35,078 nucleotides of DNA, taken from NCBI GenBank assembly GCA_001004885.1, contig LCRX01000006.1, forward strand, positions 1-35,078, written 5' to 3'. The notes below the pieces were generated by a model. The model made no database searches, was not told where the DNA came from, and saw only the letters and a list, made by a program, of their open reading frames with translations. Each line of letters starts with the position of its first letter. Positions within the stretch are counted from its first letter, which is position 1. This DNA comes from Candidatus Magasanikbacteria bacterium GW2011_GWA2_56_11. GTDB lineage: Bacteria > Patescibacteriota > Patescibacteriia > Magasanikbacterales > UBA922. Below, in pieces: positions 24,992 to 35,078 of the stretch. Position numbers and translations under genes: made by a program.

Positions 24992-25909
24992 ATGCACCGT
25001 CACCCGACAACACACGGCTGGGGCGTTGTTACGGCCGAGGGGGCCGAGATGTGGGACGCGCGGCCGGTCATCCGGGGACCGCGGGCCGCGGCGCGCGACT
25101 GGCTTATTTTGTTATTTTATCCGAAAAAATTTTTTTTGTACTTGCATATCCGAAAAAATTTTCGTCGTTCAAGGCGCGGGCAAAACCGGACGGCTTTTCG
25201 CATCCTTGATGTCGGCTGCGGCACCGGGGCGAGCGTCATAGAACTGAAAAAAATTTTTGGCCCGGCCGCCGAGGTTCACGGCGTTGACGTCGTCCGGCTG
25301 CAAGTGGATCTGGCCCAATCCCGGCTGGCCGAGTACGGCGTTTCGGCCAATGTCTGCTGGTTTGACGGTGAGCGTTTGCCATATCCCGATCAGTACTTCG
25401 ACGCTATACATACTTCGGATGTGCTCGGCCACGTAGCCGATGTGCCGGCCTGGCTCGCCGAACTTTCGCGGGTAGCCAGGCCCGGGGGCGCCCTGGCTAT
25501 GTTCAGCGAATCGCGTCTCGGCCGGCACGCCTGCATCCGCCGGTATCTTCTGCGCCGCGGCCTCAATACGGATCCCCACGCGGCCTTTCATGTGTCGCTC
25601 TACTCCAAGGCGGATTTAAAGCTGCTTTTGCAGCAGGCCGGTTTTGGGGTAAAAAAAATGTATACCACGGTCTGGGCCAAGTTTTTGGTTCACCCCGACG
25701 AACTTTATCCCGCACTCGCCGCCAGCCGGCTATTTCCGGTTTTGCGTTTTGCGAACATAATTTTATACAAATTAAAAAAAGCCTTTCACCCCGTTTCGAC
25801 CGCCGCGGCCGAACTTTATACTCTGGCGGAAATGCTCACTGTCGGCCGTATCCTCGAAGCGCAAGGGTACGTAATCCTGGCGGCAAAAGATAAACCGCCC
25901 AAAAGCTAA
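24992..25909 (+). CDS. Class I SAM-dependent methyltransferase
   Basis: RILDVGCGTGASVIELKKIFG; DGERLPYPDQYFDAIHTSDVLGHVADVPAWLAELSRVARPGGAL; start MHRHPTTHG chosen. Confidence 0.88.
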   Translation: MHRHPTTHGWGVVTAEGAEMWDARPVIRGPRAAARDWLILLFYPKKFFLYLHIRKNFRRSRRGQNRTAFRILDVGCGTGASVIELKKIFGPAAEVHGVDVVRLQVDLAQSRLAEYGVSANVCWFDGERLPYPDQYFDAIHTSDVLGHVADVPAWLAELSRVARPGGALAMFSESRLGRHACIRRYLLRRGLNTDPHAAFHVSLYSKADLKLLLQQAGFGVKKMYTTVWAKFLVHPDELYPALAASRLFPVLRFANIILYKLKKAFHPVSTAAAELYTLAEMLTVGRILEAQGYVILAAKDKPPKS

Positions 25910-26035
25910 CCCTCTAGAACCAACTCCCGAAAATCCGGCGCCACCCTGAAACCCGCCGGTTGTGTCGGGCAAGTGTCGAGCAGATTCCCGCCTGCCCAAA
26001 GTCGAGCCAGGGGGCTCGACAGCCGCGGGGAAGCA

Positions 26036-26064
26036 TTGACTTTCCCGACCCTTTTAAGTATACT
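26036..26064 (+). promoter_or_regulatory. hppA promoter
   Basis: TTGACT, 17 nt, TATACT. Confidence 0.6.
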
Positions 26065-26111
26065 CACGCCCAAGAACCTCATCATTTAGCTTTAATCTTT
26101 TAAGTGGATCT

Positions 26112-28097
26112 ATGTATCTACTCTTGAGTCTCGTCCCGGCCGTTCTCGCCATTGTTTACGGCCTCGTTCTCATGCGCTGGATTAACCGCCTGCCTGCCGG
26201 CAGCGACCGCATGCAAAGCATCGCCCGGGCCATCCAGGAGGGCGCTCGCGCCTACCTCGTACGCCAGTACCGGACCATCAGTTTTGTCGCCGCCGGGGTG
26301 TTCGCTCTGTTATGGATTTTTGTGGATTTCGAGACCGGGCTCGGTTTTCTGGTCGGCGCCGTGTTTTCGGGCATTGCCGGCTATCTGGGCATGACGATTT
26401 CGGTTAAAGCCAACGTGCGTACGACCGAAGCCGCCAAGAAAGGTCTGGCGGCCGCTCTCGCGGTCGCTGTCAAGGGCGGCTCGATCACCGGACTCTTGGT
26501 GGTAGGACTCGGGCTCTTGGGGGTCGTCGGTTTTTACGCCATCTATGAAAATGTTAACGCCCTCATCGGCCTCGCCTTTGGCGGCAGCCTCATCTCGGTC
26601 TTCGCGCGCATCGGCGGCGGTATTTTCACCAAAGCCGCCGACGTCGGAGCGGATCTGGTCGGCAAGGTTGAAAAAGGCATCCCCGAAGACGACCCGCGCA
26701 ATCCGGCCGTGATCGCCGACAACGTCGGCGACAATGTCGGCGATTGCGCCGGCATGGCCGCCGACTTGTTCGAGACCTACGCCGTTACCGCGGTGGCGAC
26801 CGTCGTGCTCGGTTCCCTCACTTTCAGCGATATCAACGCCGCGGTTTACTTTCCCTTGGTTTTGGGCGGGGTGTCGATTATCGCCTCGATCATCGGGACA
26901 TTCGCCATCAAACTGGGTAAAAAACAACACATAATGAACGCCCTGTACAAGGGGCTGGCCGCTACGGCTGTTCTTTCGCTCAGCGCATTTTATTTCGTGG
27001 CGCGCGCTTTCGCCCCCAAGCTCGGCCTGTCGGCCGCGGACTTGTTTCTGTCGGCGTTTACCGGCGTGATCCTGACCGGACTCATGGTTTGGGTTACCGA
27101 ATACTATACCTCCAAGAGTTACAAACCGGTGCAATCCATCGCCAAAGCCAGTGAAACCGGCCACGGTACCAATGTCATCGCCGGGCTGGCGGTTTCGATG
27201 CGCGCCACCGCGCTGCCGGTGATATTCATCGTCGCGGCTATGCTCGTGGCGCATAACCTGGCCGGATTGTACGGCGTGGCGGTGGCGGCTATGGCCATGC
27301 TCTCGCTCGCCGGCATTATTGTTACCATCGACGCCTATGGACCGATCACGGACAATGCCGGCGGCATTGCCGAGATGGCGGAACTCCCGAGCGAAGTGCG
27401 CGCGGTAACCGATCCTTTGGACGCCGTCGGTAACACGACCAAAGCCGTTACCAAGGGCTACGCTATCGCGAGCGCCGGTCTCGCCGCTCTGGTGCTGTTT
27501 GCCGATTACACGCATAAGTTGGCTGAGAGTAACATTGCCTTTGATTTTAAGATTGACGACCCCAAAGTCCTCGCGGGCCTTTTTATCGGCGGCCTCCTGC
27601 CCTATCTGTTCGGTTCGTATCTCATGGAATCCGTCGGCAAGGTGGCCGGCCGGGTAGTGGAAGAAGTGCGGCGACAGTTCAAGGAAATTGCCGGGATCAT
27701 GGAAGGGCACGGCAAGCCGGATTACGCCCGCTGCGTGGATATCGTTACCAAGGGCGCCATCAGCCAGATGATCCTGCCGGCTTTGATCCCGATTGTGGCG
27801 CCGGTGGCGGTCGGACTGTGGCTTGGCGCCGGAGCCTTGGGCGGGTTATTGGTCGGGACGATTGTTACCGGTCTGTTTGTCGCCATTTCCATGACGGCCG
27901 GCGGCGGCGCGTGGGACAACGCTAAAAAGTATATCGAAGACGGACATAGCGGCGGCAAGGGCAGTTTTGCCCACCAGGCCGCGGTAACCGGCGACACGGT
28001 CGGCGATCCCTACAAAGATACGGCCGGACCGGCGGTCAACCCGATGATCAAGGTGGCCAATATCGTGGCGCTTCTTATCATCGGACTCCTAAAGTAG
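26112..28097 (+). CDS. hppA: Membrane-bound (H+/Na+-translocating) pyrophosphatase
   Basis: [82 protein letters not shown]. Confidence 0.97.
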   Translation: MYLLLSLVPAVLAIVYGLVLMRWINRLPAGSDRMQSIARAIQEGARAYLVRQYRTISFVAAGVFALLWIFVDFETGLGFLVGAVFSGIAGYLGMTISVKANVRTTEAAKKGLAAALAVAVKGGSITGLLVVGLGLLGVVGFYAIYENVNALIGLAFGGSLISVFARIGGGIFTKAADVGADLVGKVEKGIPEDDPRNPAVIADNVGDNVGDCAGMAADLFETYAVTAVATVVLGSLTFSDINAAVYFPLVLGGVSIIASIIGTFAIKLGKKQHIMNALYKGLAATAVLSLSAFYFVARAFAPKLGLSAADLFLSAFTGVILTGLMVWVTEYYTSKSYKPVQSIAKASETGHGTNVIAGLAVSMRATALPVIFIVAAMLVAHNLAGLYGVAVAAMAMLSLAGIIVTIDAYGPITDNAGGIAEMAELPSEVRAVTDPLDAVGNTTKAVTKGYAIASAGLAALVLFADYTHKLAESNIAFDFKIDDPKVLAGLFIGGLLPYLFGSYLMESVGKVAGRVVEEVRRQFKEIAGIMEGHGKPDYARCVDIVTKGAISQMILPALIPIVAPVAVGLWLGAGALGGLLVGTIVTGLFVAISMTAGGGAWDNAKKYIEDGHSGGKGSFAHQAAVTGDTVGDPYKDTAGPAVNPMIKVANIVALLIIGLLK

Positions 28098-28253
28098 CGC
28101 GCGACAAAAACAGGGCCTGAATATTACGGGCTCTGTTTTTATTTTCCGGCCCGGGTGCAAAATGCCGTTGCGGGTACTGCCGGGCCGGTAACCTGGCGGG
28201 AGGCGGCAAAACGGTTGACGGATTCATCGTCTTCTTCTATACTAAGATCACTT

Positions 28254-30272
28254 ATGAATGTTACCGAACTGGCCCGACAACTCAAGATCAATACCAAGGA
28301 CATGCTCGAAATTTTGCCGAAGTACGGTTTTGACATTGGTCAAAAAGCCGTCAAAGTAGACGACCGGGTGGCAGAGCAGATTATCCGCAAGTGGCGTTTT
28401 ATCCGCCGCGATCTCGAAGAAAAACGCCGCCATGAGCAAGAGGAACGCCGGCAAAAAGAGCGGGAGCTGCGCCAGGAGCAAGGGCAGTCTGTTGTTTTGC
28501 CGCCGCTTATCACGGTGCGCGAGTTTGCCGAACGCATGAAGCTCCCGACGGCCCAGGTAGTGATGGAACTCATGAAAAATGGCATTCTGGCGAACCTGAA
28601 CCAAAATATTGATTATGACACGGCGAGCATTATAGCCGGAGAACTGGGCTTCCAGGTGAAGCCCGAGACGGCCGTCGAAACCGCGGCCGGGGACACGCGC
28701 GCGGCTGATTTGGAGGAGTCGCTCGCCAAAAGCGGCGAGGGCGTGCCCCGTTCGCCGGTCATCGTGGTCATGGGCCACGTCGATCACGGCAAGACCAAGC
28801 TCCTCGACACCATCCGCTCGGCCAATGTCGTGGACAAAGAGGCCGGCGGCATCACCCAGCATATCGGCGCCTACCAGACCGTGTGGAAAGACCCCAAGAC
28901 CAAATCCGAACGGGCTATCAGTTTTATTGACACGCCGGGGCATGAGGCATTCTCGATGATGAGAAGCCGCGGCGCGCGCGTGGCTGATATCGCCATTTTG
29001 GTCGTGGCCGCCGATGACGGCGTCAAGCCGCAGACGGAAGAGGCGATAAACATCATCCGCGCGGCCAAGCTGCCGCTCGTGGTCGCTATCAACAAAATCG
29101 ACAAGGAGACCGCCGATATCCAGCGCGTCAAGACCGAGTTGTCCGGGCGCAATATTATTCCCGAGGAGTGGGGCGGGGACGTGCCGGTGGTGGAAATCTC
29201 GGCCAAGAACAATGTAAACATCGACAAGCTGCTTGACGTGCTTCTATTGGTGGCCGACGTTAACGGAGAGAAAATAAAAGCCGACCCGGCGCGGCCGGCG
29301 GCCGGCACTATTGTCGAGTCGCACGTTGACAAGGGCATGGGTCCGGTGGCGACCGTGCTGGTGCAGTCCGGCACGCTCAAAGGCGGCGATCCGCTGGTGG
29401 TGAACGGAGAAATCTACGGCAAGGTGCGCGCCATGAAAAATTACAAAGGCGACCTGCTCAAAGAAGCCGGCCCGTCGGTACCGGTGCAGATAATCGGTTT
29501 CAAAGTGGCGCCGGTCGTCGGCGACATTTTGGATGTGGGCCGGGCGGAGAACGCGACCGAAATCGACGTCAAACAAAAGCGCTCCGAACAGACTTCGGCC
29601 GAACGGGCGACCTTCATCGATAGCGGCAACGAAGAAGAAAACGCGGAAAAAAAGACTCTTAACCTGCTCGTCAAGGCCGACGTGCTCGGTTCGCTCGAGG
29701 CGATCGTGGCGTCGTTGTCCAAAATTCAGCATGAGGAGGTCGGCATCAAGATCGTCGGCAAGGGTCTCGGAAACATTACCGAAAATGACGTCTCCAAGGC
29801 CGAGGCCGGCGAGGCGGCGGTAGTGGGCTTCAATGTCAATCCGACGCCGACCGCCGAAGAACTTATGCGCGAAAAGGAAATTCCGTGGCGTCAATACAAG
29901 ATTATTTACGACCTTATCAACTGGGTGAAGTCCGAGCTTGAGGGCATGCTCGCCAAAGAGACGATTGTTACCGAGCTTGGAATCGTGAAAGTTCTGGCCA
30001 TTTTCCGCAAAGAGAAAACATCGATGATCGTCGGCGGCCGGGTCGAGCGCGGCAAGGCGGTCAAAGGGGTCTTGGCGCGCGTGAAACGCGACGGGCTTCT
30101 GATTAGCACCGGCAAAATATCCGCGGTGAAGATCGGCCAGCAAGAAGTGAAAGACGCGGCCGAGGGCACGGAATGCGGACTCATGGTGGAGATCCGCGAA
30201 AAAATTGAAGTCGGCGACGTGATCGAGGTGTACAGCGAAGAGATCAAGACGCGTAAAATTATTTTTGTCTGA
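28254..30272 (+). CDS. infB: Translation initiation factor IF-2
   Basis: VIVVMGHVDHGKTKLLDTIRSANVVDKEAGGITQHIGAYQT; DTPGHEAF; NKIDKE. Confidence 0.97.
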   Translation: MNVTELARQLKINTKDMLEILPKYGFDIGQKAVKVDDRVAEQIIRKWRFIRRDLEEKRRHEQEERRQKERELRQEQGQSVVLPPLITVREFAERMKLPTAQVVMELMKNGILANLNQNIDYDTASIIAGELGFQVKPETAVETAAGDTRAADLEESLAKSGEGVPRSPVIVVMGHVDHGKTKLLDTIRSANVVDKEAGGITQHIGAYQTVWKDPKTKSERAISFIDTPGHEAFSMMRSRGARVADIAILVVAADDGVKPQTEEAINIIRAAKLPLVVAINKIDKETADIQRVKTELSGRNIIPEEWGGDVPVVEISAKNNVNIDKLLDVLLLVADVNGEKIKADPARPAAGTIVESHVDKGMGPVATVLVQSGTLKGGDPLVVNGEIYGKVRAMKNYKGDLLKEAGPSVPVQIIGFKVAPVVGDILDVGRAENATEIDVKQKRSEQTSAERATFIDSGNEEENAEKKTLNLLVKADVLGSLEAIVASLSKIQHEEVGIKIVGKGLGNITENDVSKAEAGEAAVVGFNVNPTPTAEELMREKEIPWRQYKIIYDLINWVKSELEGMLAKETIVTELGIVKVLAIFRKEKTSMIVGGRVERGKAVKGVLARVKRDGLLISTGKISAVKIGQQEVKDAAEGTECGLMVEIREKIEVGDVIEVYSEEIKTRKIIFV

Positions 30273-30274
30273 GT

Positions 30275-31045
30275 ATGCCCAAAATCGAGACAGCCGGAGC
30301 GTTTGGTTCCGCTGAACGCCCAAACTCGCGCGAAAGGCAACCCGCGGCGTCGCCGACGGACCCGGAAGTGCGCGCTTACCGTAATTTGGAAGGCGACATG
30401 AAAGCGATGCTCGAGAACGGCCAGTTTGTCGAGGTCATCCGGCTGTCGCGCCCGGATTTGTGGTCAAACATGTCCCTGAAACTTGATCTGGCCGATGACC
30501 GGGTGGCCGAGGAGGCCGAGGCGAAAATCGACGACCCGACGGCGGTGAACGATATCCGCCAACAGATCGAGCAGGGCCGGGTAGACACCGAGCTGGTACA
30601 AATTCTCGAACAGGTGTTTTTGGACTACGGCCCGGACATTTACATGCTTCGCAAGGAAATTGGCCCAGAGGGCGCTGTCGAAGACGAGGGAATGGATGAA
30701 GCGCGTTTCGGCCATCGAGTTCATTTTGACAATGCCACCACCTTTGTGATTGAAAAGAGCCGCGGTGCCGACATGCAGGACAAACTCCGTTCAGTCGCCG
30801 GCAGCGACGTTGCCAGTCCGGGCACCAGCTTTGACATTGAGCCCTGGAACCATCTGGGGCCGGATGCCGGATTTACGGCCAAATACCGCTACCGCAACCC
30901 TTCGGGCAAAGAGGTAACGGCTAAACTGTATTTTTTGTACGCTCGCGAAAAAGCGGCGCCGTCTGGCGCGATCAACGACGATCAGGAAAGTGTTCCGGCA
31001 GGTTCCGCGGCCAACGACGATCAGGAAATGTCCCTGACGGCTTAA
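30275..31045 (+). CDS. Hypothetical protein (256 aa)
   Basis: Long ORF 2 nt after the infB stop; coding-like composition. Confidence 0.65.
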   Translation: MPKIETAGAFGSAERPNSRERQPAASPTDPEVRAYRNLEGDMKAMLENGQFVEVIRLSRPDLWSNMSLKLDLADDRVAEEAEAKIDDPTAVNDIRQQIEQGRVDTELVQILEQVFLDYGPDIYMLRKEIGPEGAVEDEGMDEARFGHRVHFDNATTFVIEKSRGADMQDKLRSVAGSDVASPGTSFDIEPWNHLGPDAGFTAKYRYRNPSGKEVTAKLYFLYAREKAAPSGAINDDQESVPAGSAANDDQEMSLTA

Positions 31046-31075
31046 AAAAAATTATTATCTTTAATTTTTTCCCCT

Positions 31076-31402
31076 ATGTCCGAAGTTATTCTTACCGATG
31101 CCAATTTTGAGGCCGAAGTCCTGCGCTCGCCGGTGCCGGTCCTGGTGGACTTTTGGGCGCCCTGGTGCGGTCCGTGCCAGATGATGGGTCCGATTATCGA
31201 GGAGCTGGCGGCCGAATGGGGCGAGGGCAAGGTAAAGGTGGGCAAGCTCAATGTTGACGACAATCCCACCACGGCCGGGCAATACCGCGTCATGAGTATC
31301 CCTACTTTTATCGTTTTCAAGGGCGGAGAGGCAGCCGAGCAAATGGTCGGGGGCGTGTCCAAGGAGCGGCTGAAAGCTTTTGTGGAAAAACACGCGGTCT
31401 AA
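31076..31402 (+). CDS. trxA: Thioredoxin
   Basis: [37 protein letters not shown]. Confidence 0.95.
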   Translation: MSEVILTDANFEAEVLRSPVPVLVDFWAPWCGPCQMMGPIIEELAAEWGEGKVKVGKLNVDDNPTTAGQYRVMSIPTFIVFKGGEAAEQMVGGVSKERLKAFVEKHAV

Positions 31403-31424
31403 AATAACCGTTAACAAAATTATG

Positions 31425-31449
31425 AAAATGACCCGGCGCGGGTCATTTT
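31425..31449. terminator. trxA terminator
   Basis: AAAATGACCC-ggcgc-GGGTCATTTT. Confidence 0.8.
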
Positions 31450-31501
31450 TGTTGCCGCTGACAAACAGCCGTGCTATACTCATGGCATTACATTTTAATT
31501 A

Positions 31502-32458
31502 TTGTCTATGGTATCGCCATCAGCCCGCGTACTCTGGGGTGGAGGGATTGCCGTACTCGTAATCGGGACGGCTTTGGTTGTCGGATTAGGCTATTCGCGC
31601 TCCCAAAGCAGCTTGGGCGGGTCGCAGATTGCCTATGATAAGTCAGCCCCATCGGGGGCCTTTGGCTTCGCCGCCGAAGGGCGGCAGGACCTCGACGACG
31701 AGGCGGCCCGGCGCGGTCCCGCTACTGCTTTGGCTCCGATTCCTACTGCGGCTGCTGCCGGCGGCGCCGGGGTTCCGAGCGACCGCCTGATTGTCAAAAC
31801 CGGCACGCTTACAATCACGGTTGAGGACGTACCCGCAACGATTCAGGCTATCGGTCAATATGCCGCGGAGCACAACGGTTTTATTGTCATGAGCCAACTC
31901 TACAAGAACGGGCTGGCTCCGAGCGGCCAGATTACCGTCCGCATCCCGTCCGACGTGTTTGACGCGGGAGTGGGGGATATCAAACGGCTGGGCGAGGTGG
32001 CGGACGAACGCGTAGACGGCCAGGATGTTACCGAGGAGTTTGTAGACCTAGAGGCGCGTCTCAAAAATCTGCGGTCCACCGAAGAACAGTTTCTGGCGAT
32101 CATGAAGCAGGCCGCGAAGATTCAGGATATTCTTGATGTCCAGCGGGAGCTGGGGAGCGTGCGTGGCCAGATCGAACAGATCGAAGGGCGAATGAAGTAT
32201 CTGAGGGAGAGCGCGCGCCTGTCCACCCTGACCGTGTTCCTGTCGACCGATCCGTCCGCTTTGCCGGTTATCAACGATGACGATCGGTGGCAGCCGTGGG
32301 CCGAGGCGAAGGCGGCCGCGCGGAGCCTGTTGGACGTCGGCCGGGCGCTGGTTACCGGGCTTATCCGCGTCATAGTGTTTGTGCCGGTATGGGGCGGCGC
32401 TATTTTGGTAATTTGGCTGGTGTATCGTCTGGTACGCCGGCGCCAGCGCGCCGGGTAG
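31502..32458 (+). CDS. DUF4349-like membrane protein
   Basis: RLIVKTGTLTITVEDVPATIQAIGQYAAEHNGFIVMS...QITVRIPSDVFDAGVGDIKRLGEV...VTEEFVDLEARLKNLRSTEEQFLAIMKQA; C-terminal TM. Confidence 0.8.
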   Translation: MSMVSPSARVLWGGGIAVLVIGTALVVGLGYSRSQSSLGGSQIAYDKSAPSGAFGFAAEGRQDLDDEAARRGPATALAPIPTAAAAGGAGVPSDRLIVKTGTLTITVEDVPATIQAIGQYAAEHNGFIVMSQLYKNGLAPSGQITVRIPSDVFDAGVGDIKRLGEVADERVDGQDVTEEFVDLEARLKNLRSTEEQFLAIMKQAAKIQDILDVQRELGSVRGQIEQIEGRMKYLRESARLSTLTVFLSTDPSALPVINDDDRWQPWAEAKAAARSLLDVGRALVTGLIRVIVFVPVWGGAILVIWLVYRLVRRRQRAG

Positions 32459-32480
32459 GCCGCGGAGTACAAACGGAATT

Positions 32481-32510
32481 TAATAATCCCGGATTTGACC
32501 GGGATTATTA
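32481..32510. terminator. Terminator between the DUF4349-like gene and gdhA
   Basis: TAATAATCCCGG-atttga-CCGGGATTATTA. Confidence 0.75.
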
Positions 32511-32574
32511 AATTATCTTGACTATTTTTTTTACCGGCGTACACTATATTTGATTTTACCCTAAATCAACCAGT

Positions 32575-33762
32575 ATGACGAATCCTTTTGCCAATGCCAT
32601 GGAACAGCTCGATCGGGCGGCCGCGGTGATCGAACTCTCGCCCGATATCCATGAGCGGCTCAAAGCGCCCGAACGAGTGCTCACGGTTTCCATTCCCGTC
32701 GTCATGGACGACGGCGCGACGAAAGTTTTTACCGGCTTTAGGAGCCAGTACAACGACGCCCTGGGTCCGTTCAAGGGCGGCATCCGCTATCATACGGACG
32801 TTTCGCTCGACGAAGTGAAAGCGCTGTCGTTTTGGATGACCATCAAATGCGCGGTTGCGGGTTTGCCTTTGGGCGGCGGCAAAGGCGGCATTATCGTGGA
32901 CCCCAAAGGGCTGTCCGGAGGGGAACTGGAGCGCTTGTCGCGCGGCTATATCCAGGCTATACACAAGTATTTGGGTCCGACGCAGGATGTCCCGGCTCCG
33001 GACGTGTCCACCAACGCCGAGATCATGGCTTGGATGCTCGACGAGTACGGGGTGTACGTGCTCGAGCAGGCAGTGGCCAAAATGGGCTGGCAGAGAGCGG
33101 GGACGACCGTGGCCATCCAGGGTTTTGGCAACGCCGGCAGCCACATGGCGAAGCTCCTGCACAAGGCCGGATATAAAATCATGGCGATTAGCGATTCCCA
33201 GGGCGGGGTCTTCAACGAAGACGGAATTGACCCAGGCCGGGCCGAAGCGATCAAGCTCGCGGGCGGGCTGCTCGGCTGCTATTGCGTCGGCACTGTCTGC
33301 ACCCTGGACCAGATTAAGACCGAGGGGCCGTGCCGGGCGATTACGAACGAGGAGCTGCTGGAGCTGCCGGTGGACATCCTCGTACCGGCGGCGCTAGAAA
33401 ATCAAATCACTCAGGACAACGCCCCGCGCGTCAAAGCCAAGATGATAGTGGAATTGGCCAACGGACCGACCACGCCGGAAGCCGACAAAATTTTGAGCCA
33501 AAACGGCGTGCTTTTGGCGCCGGATATTCTGGCCAACGCCGGCGGGGTAACCGTGAGCTACTTCGAACAGGTGCAGAACGCGGCCAATTATTACTGGACC
33601 GAGGATGAGGCACTCACGAAGTTGGAAAAAATAATGGTCAGCGCTTTCGAGGCCGTGTGGGAGCGGAAAGAGAAATACGGCGTGGATATGCGCACCGCCG
33701 CGTTCGTGTCGGCGCTGGAGCGGATTAGCGCGGCGATGGCGGCGCGGGGCGGCGCCAAGTAG
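32575..33762 (+). CDS. gdhA: Glutamate dehydrogenase (Glu/Leu/Phe/Val family)
   Basis: FRSQYNDALGPFKGGIRYHTDVSLDEVKALSFWMTIKCAVAGLPLGGGKGGI; VAIQGFGNAGSHMAKLL. Confidence 0.96.
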   Translation: MTNPFANAMEQLDRAAAVIELSPDIHERLKAPERVLTVSIPVVMDDGATKVFTGFRSQYNDALGPFKGGIRYHTDVSLDEVKALSFWMTIKCAVAGLPLGGGKGGIIVDPKGLSGGELERLSRGYIQAIHKYLGPTQDVPAPDVSTNAEIMAWMLDEYGVYVLEQAVAKMGWQRAGTTVAIQGFGNAGSHMAKLLHKAGYKIMAISDSQGGVFNEDGIDPGRAEAIKLAGGLLGCYCVGTVCTLDQIKTEGPCRAITNEELLELPVDILVPAALENQITQDNAPRVKAKMIVELANGPTTPEADKILSQNGVLLAPDILANAGGVTVSYFEQVQNAANYYWTEDEALTKLEKIMVSAFEAVWERKEKYGVDMRTAAFVSALERISAAMAARGGAK

Positions 33763-33791
33763 AGGCGGAAGAGCTTGACAAACCGGGAGGA

Positions 33792-33820
33792 AAAAGGTTC
33801 TGTTATAGGCAGAACCTTTT
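33792..33820. terminator. gdhA terminator
   Basis: AAAAGGTTCTG-ttatagg-CAGAACCTTTT. Confidence 0.75.
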
Positions 33821-33840
33821 GGTTTAGGAAGGAGAAGGCT

Positions 33841-34272
33841 GTGCGCAAGATAACGGAGATCAGGCCGGGTGAGCCCCCGTGGGTGCGTCCGGGCCAAGAC
33901 CAGGAGTGGTGCGGGCTCGACCAGATGTTGCTTGAGTTCCCAATACACCGCGGTAACGAGTACGGCCGGACACCGGATTTGGATATCTGGTGGAATCCGC
34001 AGCCGGTGTGCGTATACACCGCGCTACAGCTCATGTTTGCGGTCGGATTTCTGCCCGAAGATCTGGTCCAGCTTGGCCGCTATCGCCGCCGCGGCCGCCG
34101 GCGGCGGAGACGACGGCCGACAGTCGCTCTTTTTTCTAGCCTCAACATAGGCACGGAATTTTGGATCGTACCCTATCTGGATCCGTCGGGCGCCTGGTGC
34201 AGCCTGGAGGTGCACTACCTTTTGCCCTGTTTCGGTCCGGAGTGGGACTTTCTGGTTTCGCGCCTGCCCTAG
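33841..34272 (+). CDS. Hypothetical protein with internal Arg tract (GTG start)
   Basis: AGGAAGGAGAAGGCT-GTG; RRRGRRRRRRRP internal run. Confidence 0.5.
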   Translation: MRKITEIRPGEPPWVRPGQDQEWCGLDQMLLEFPIHRGNEYGRTPDLDIWWNPQPVCVYTALQLMFAVGFLPEDLVQLGRYRRRGRRRRRRRPTVALFSSLNIGTEFWIVPYLDPSGAWCSLEVHYLLPCFGPEWDFLVSRLP

Positions 34273-34994
34273 TTGTCGCGCCTGGCTTTTCGCCGGGCGT
34301 TTCCATTATTGGCCGCGGTTTGGTTTTTCCATTCTTCCATTTTTAGTCTTCTCATTTCGTTTTCCGCTTTTCGGTAAACGCGATAAAATTTACTGCGCAC
34401 ACCGGCGGCCGTGAGGTGTCGGAATTCAGGGAGGCCGCGGACAATCCGCACCACCTCGACCTCTGGTTTTTGCTCAATAAAATGCAAGCGGAAAATTGTT
34501 TGCGCCAAGAGGTCGGAGGCGTATTTTTTCGAAAACCAGTTGAGGAGCGCCTGATGGCGTTCTTCAACGGAAGAAGTTTCTTGGCGGGCGATGACGGCCT
34601 CAAGCGGGCTCGGCAAAGTCTCTCCCTGCATAGTTTCTTCGTAAACTTGCTCGACTTGGTGATGCCGTTCGGCTTGGTAGACGCGTTTTTGGTACTGGGT
34701 ATTAAATAGATTCGTGAGGATTTTTAGGATAAAATTTTGGAAGGATCCGACATCGAATAATTCGAGATTGGTAAAAGCCCGGGCGAATGTTTCTTGGGTG
34801 AGGTCCTCCGCGCGATCGATTTGGTTGCGGCACAGCAGCCTGGCCTGTTCTCGGACAATCGCGCGGTACTTATCATGCAGCGCGCGGAAAGCTTTTTGGT
34901 CGCCGCTTTTGGCGGCGCGCAGCAGTTCGGCGTCGGTGAGTTCGGCCGTTGATTCGCGGAGCATCCGCGGTTGGCTATGGGCGGCTTCGGGCAT
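34269..34994 (-). CDS. Sigma-70 family RNA polymerase sigma factor (ECF-like)
   Basis: DAELLRAAKSGDQKAFRALHDKYRAIV...AEDLTQETFARAFTNL (region 2); C-terminal region 4-like helix. Confidence 0.75.
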   Translation of the reverse strand: MPEAAHSQPRMLRESTAELTDAELLRAAKSGDQKAFRALHDKYRAIVREQARLLCRNQIDRAEDLTQETFARAFTNLELFDVGSFQNFILKILTNLFNTQYQKRVYQAERHHQVEQVYEETMQGETLPSPLEAVIARQETSSVEERHQALLNWFSKKYASDLLAQTIFRLHFIEQKPEVEVVRIVRGLPEFRHLTAAGVRSKFYRVYRKAENEMRRLKMEEWKNQTAANNGNARRKARRDN

Positions 34995-35078
34995 ATTAAT
35001 TGAGGATAGATACGATACAAGAGTAAAACTTTTGCTTCTTGGTGTCAAAATTTGCATTTTAAGGCGCTGTTTAGTAGG

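Noticed and set aside
25112-25163. Direct repeat ATCCGAAAAAATTTT (two copies 30 bp apart)
   Set aside because: Lies within the methyltransferase coding sequence (YPKKF…IRKNF); most likely a local codon-level repeat.
26310-27710. 466-aa minus-strand ORF
   Set aside because: Antisense to hppA, which is unambiguous.
29244-30323. 359-aa minus-strand ORF
   Set aside because: Antisense to infB.
1-35078. CRISPR array in the window
   Set aside because: No regularly spaced direct repeats were seen; the structured regions found are inverted rather than tandem repeats.

Overview
This looks like a chromosomal segment from a bacterium, possibly of Patescibacteria/CPR type (lineage is my inference), with a moderately GC-rich backbone and one AT-rich island. 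Backbone genes: pilT-like ATPase, PBP/ftsI-like transpeptidase, HU, RNase Y, SAM methyltransferase, hppA, infB, thioredoxin, DUF4349-like protein, glutamate dehydrogenase, a sigma-70-family factor, and three tRNAs. Two accessory loci stand out. (1) At the left edge, a two-gene operon (98 aa + 707 aa) encodes a Cas12/TnpB-lineage protein. Its RuvC scaffold and zinc ribbon are recognisable, but all three RuvC catalytic acidic positions appear replaced (T504, H588, and no D/N in RuvC-III). This suggests a naturally nuclease-dead, DNA-binding Cas12-like effector with an unknown small partner. No CRISPR array is visible in the window. (2) The AT-rich island (~6.07-19.9 kb) starts with a large serine recombinase whose reading frame ends inside tRNA-Glu. 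It carries what looks like an integrated filamentous (inovirus-like) prophage: HUH-type Rep, a gene run matching the M13/f1 order V-(VII/IX)-VIII-III-VI-I ending in a Zot/pI ATPase, several unannotated tiny hydrophobic ORFs, highly structured intergenic regions, a LexA-like repressor and a type III restriction-modification pair. Other observations: a 163-bp palindromic MITE-like element with perfect 21-bp terminal inverted repeats, a second large hairpin element, and a promoter plus ~205-nt structured leader ahead of RNase Y. All calls come from reading the sequence; no database search was run.
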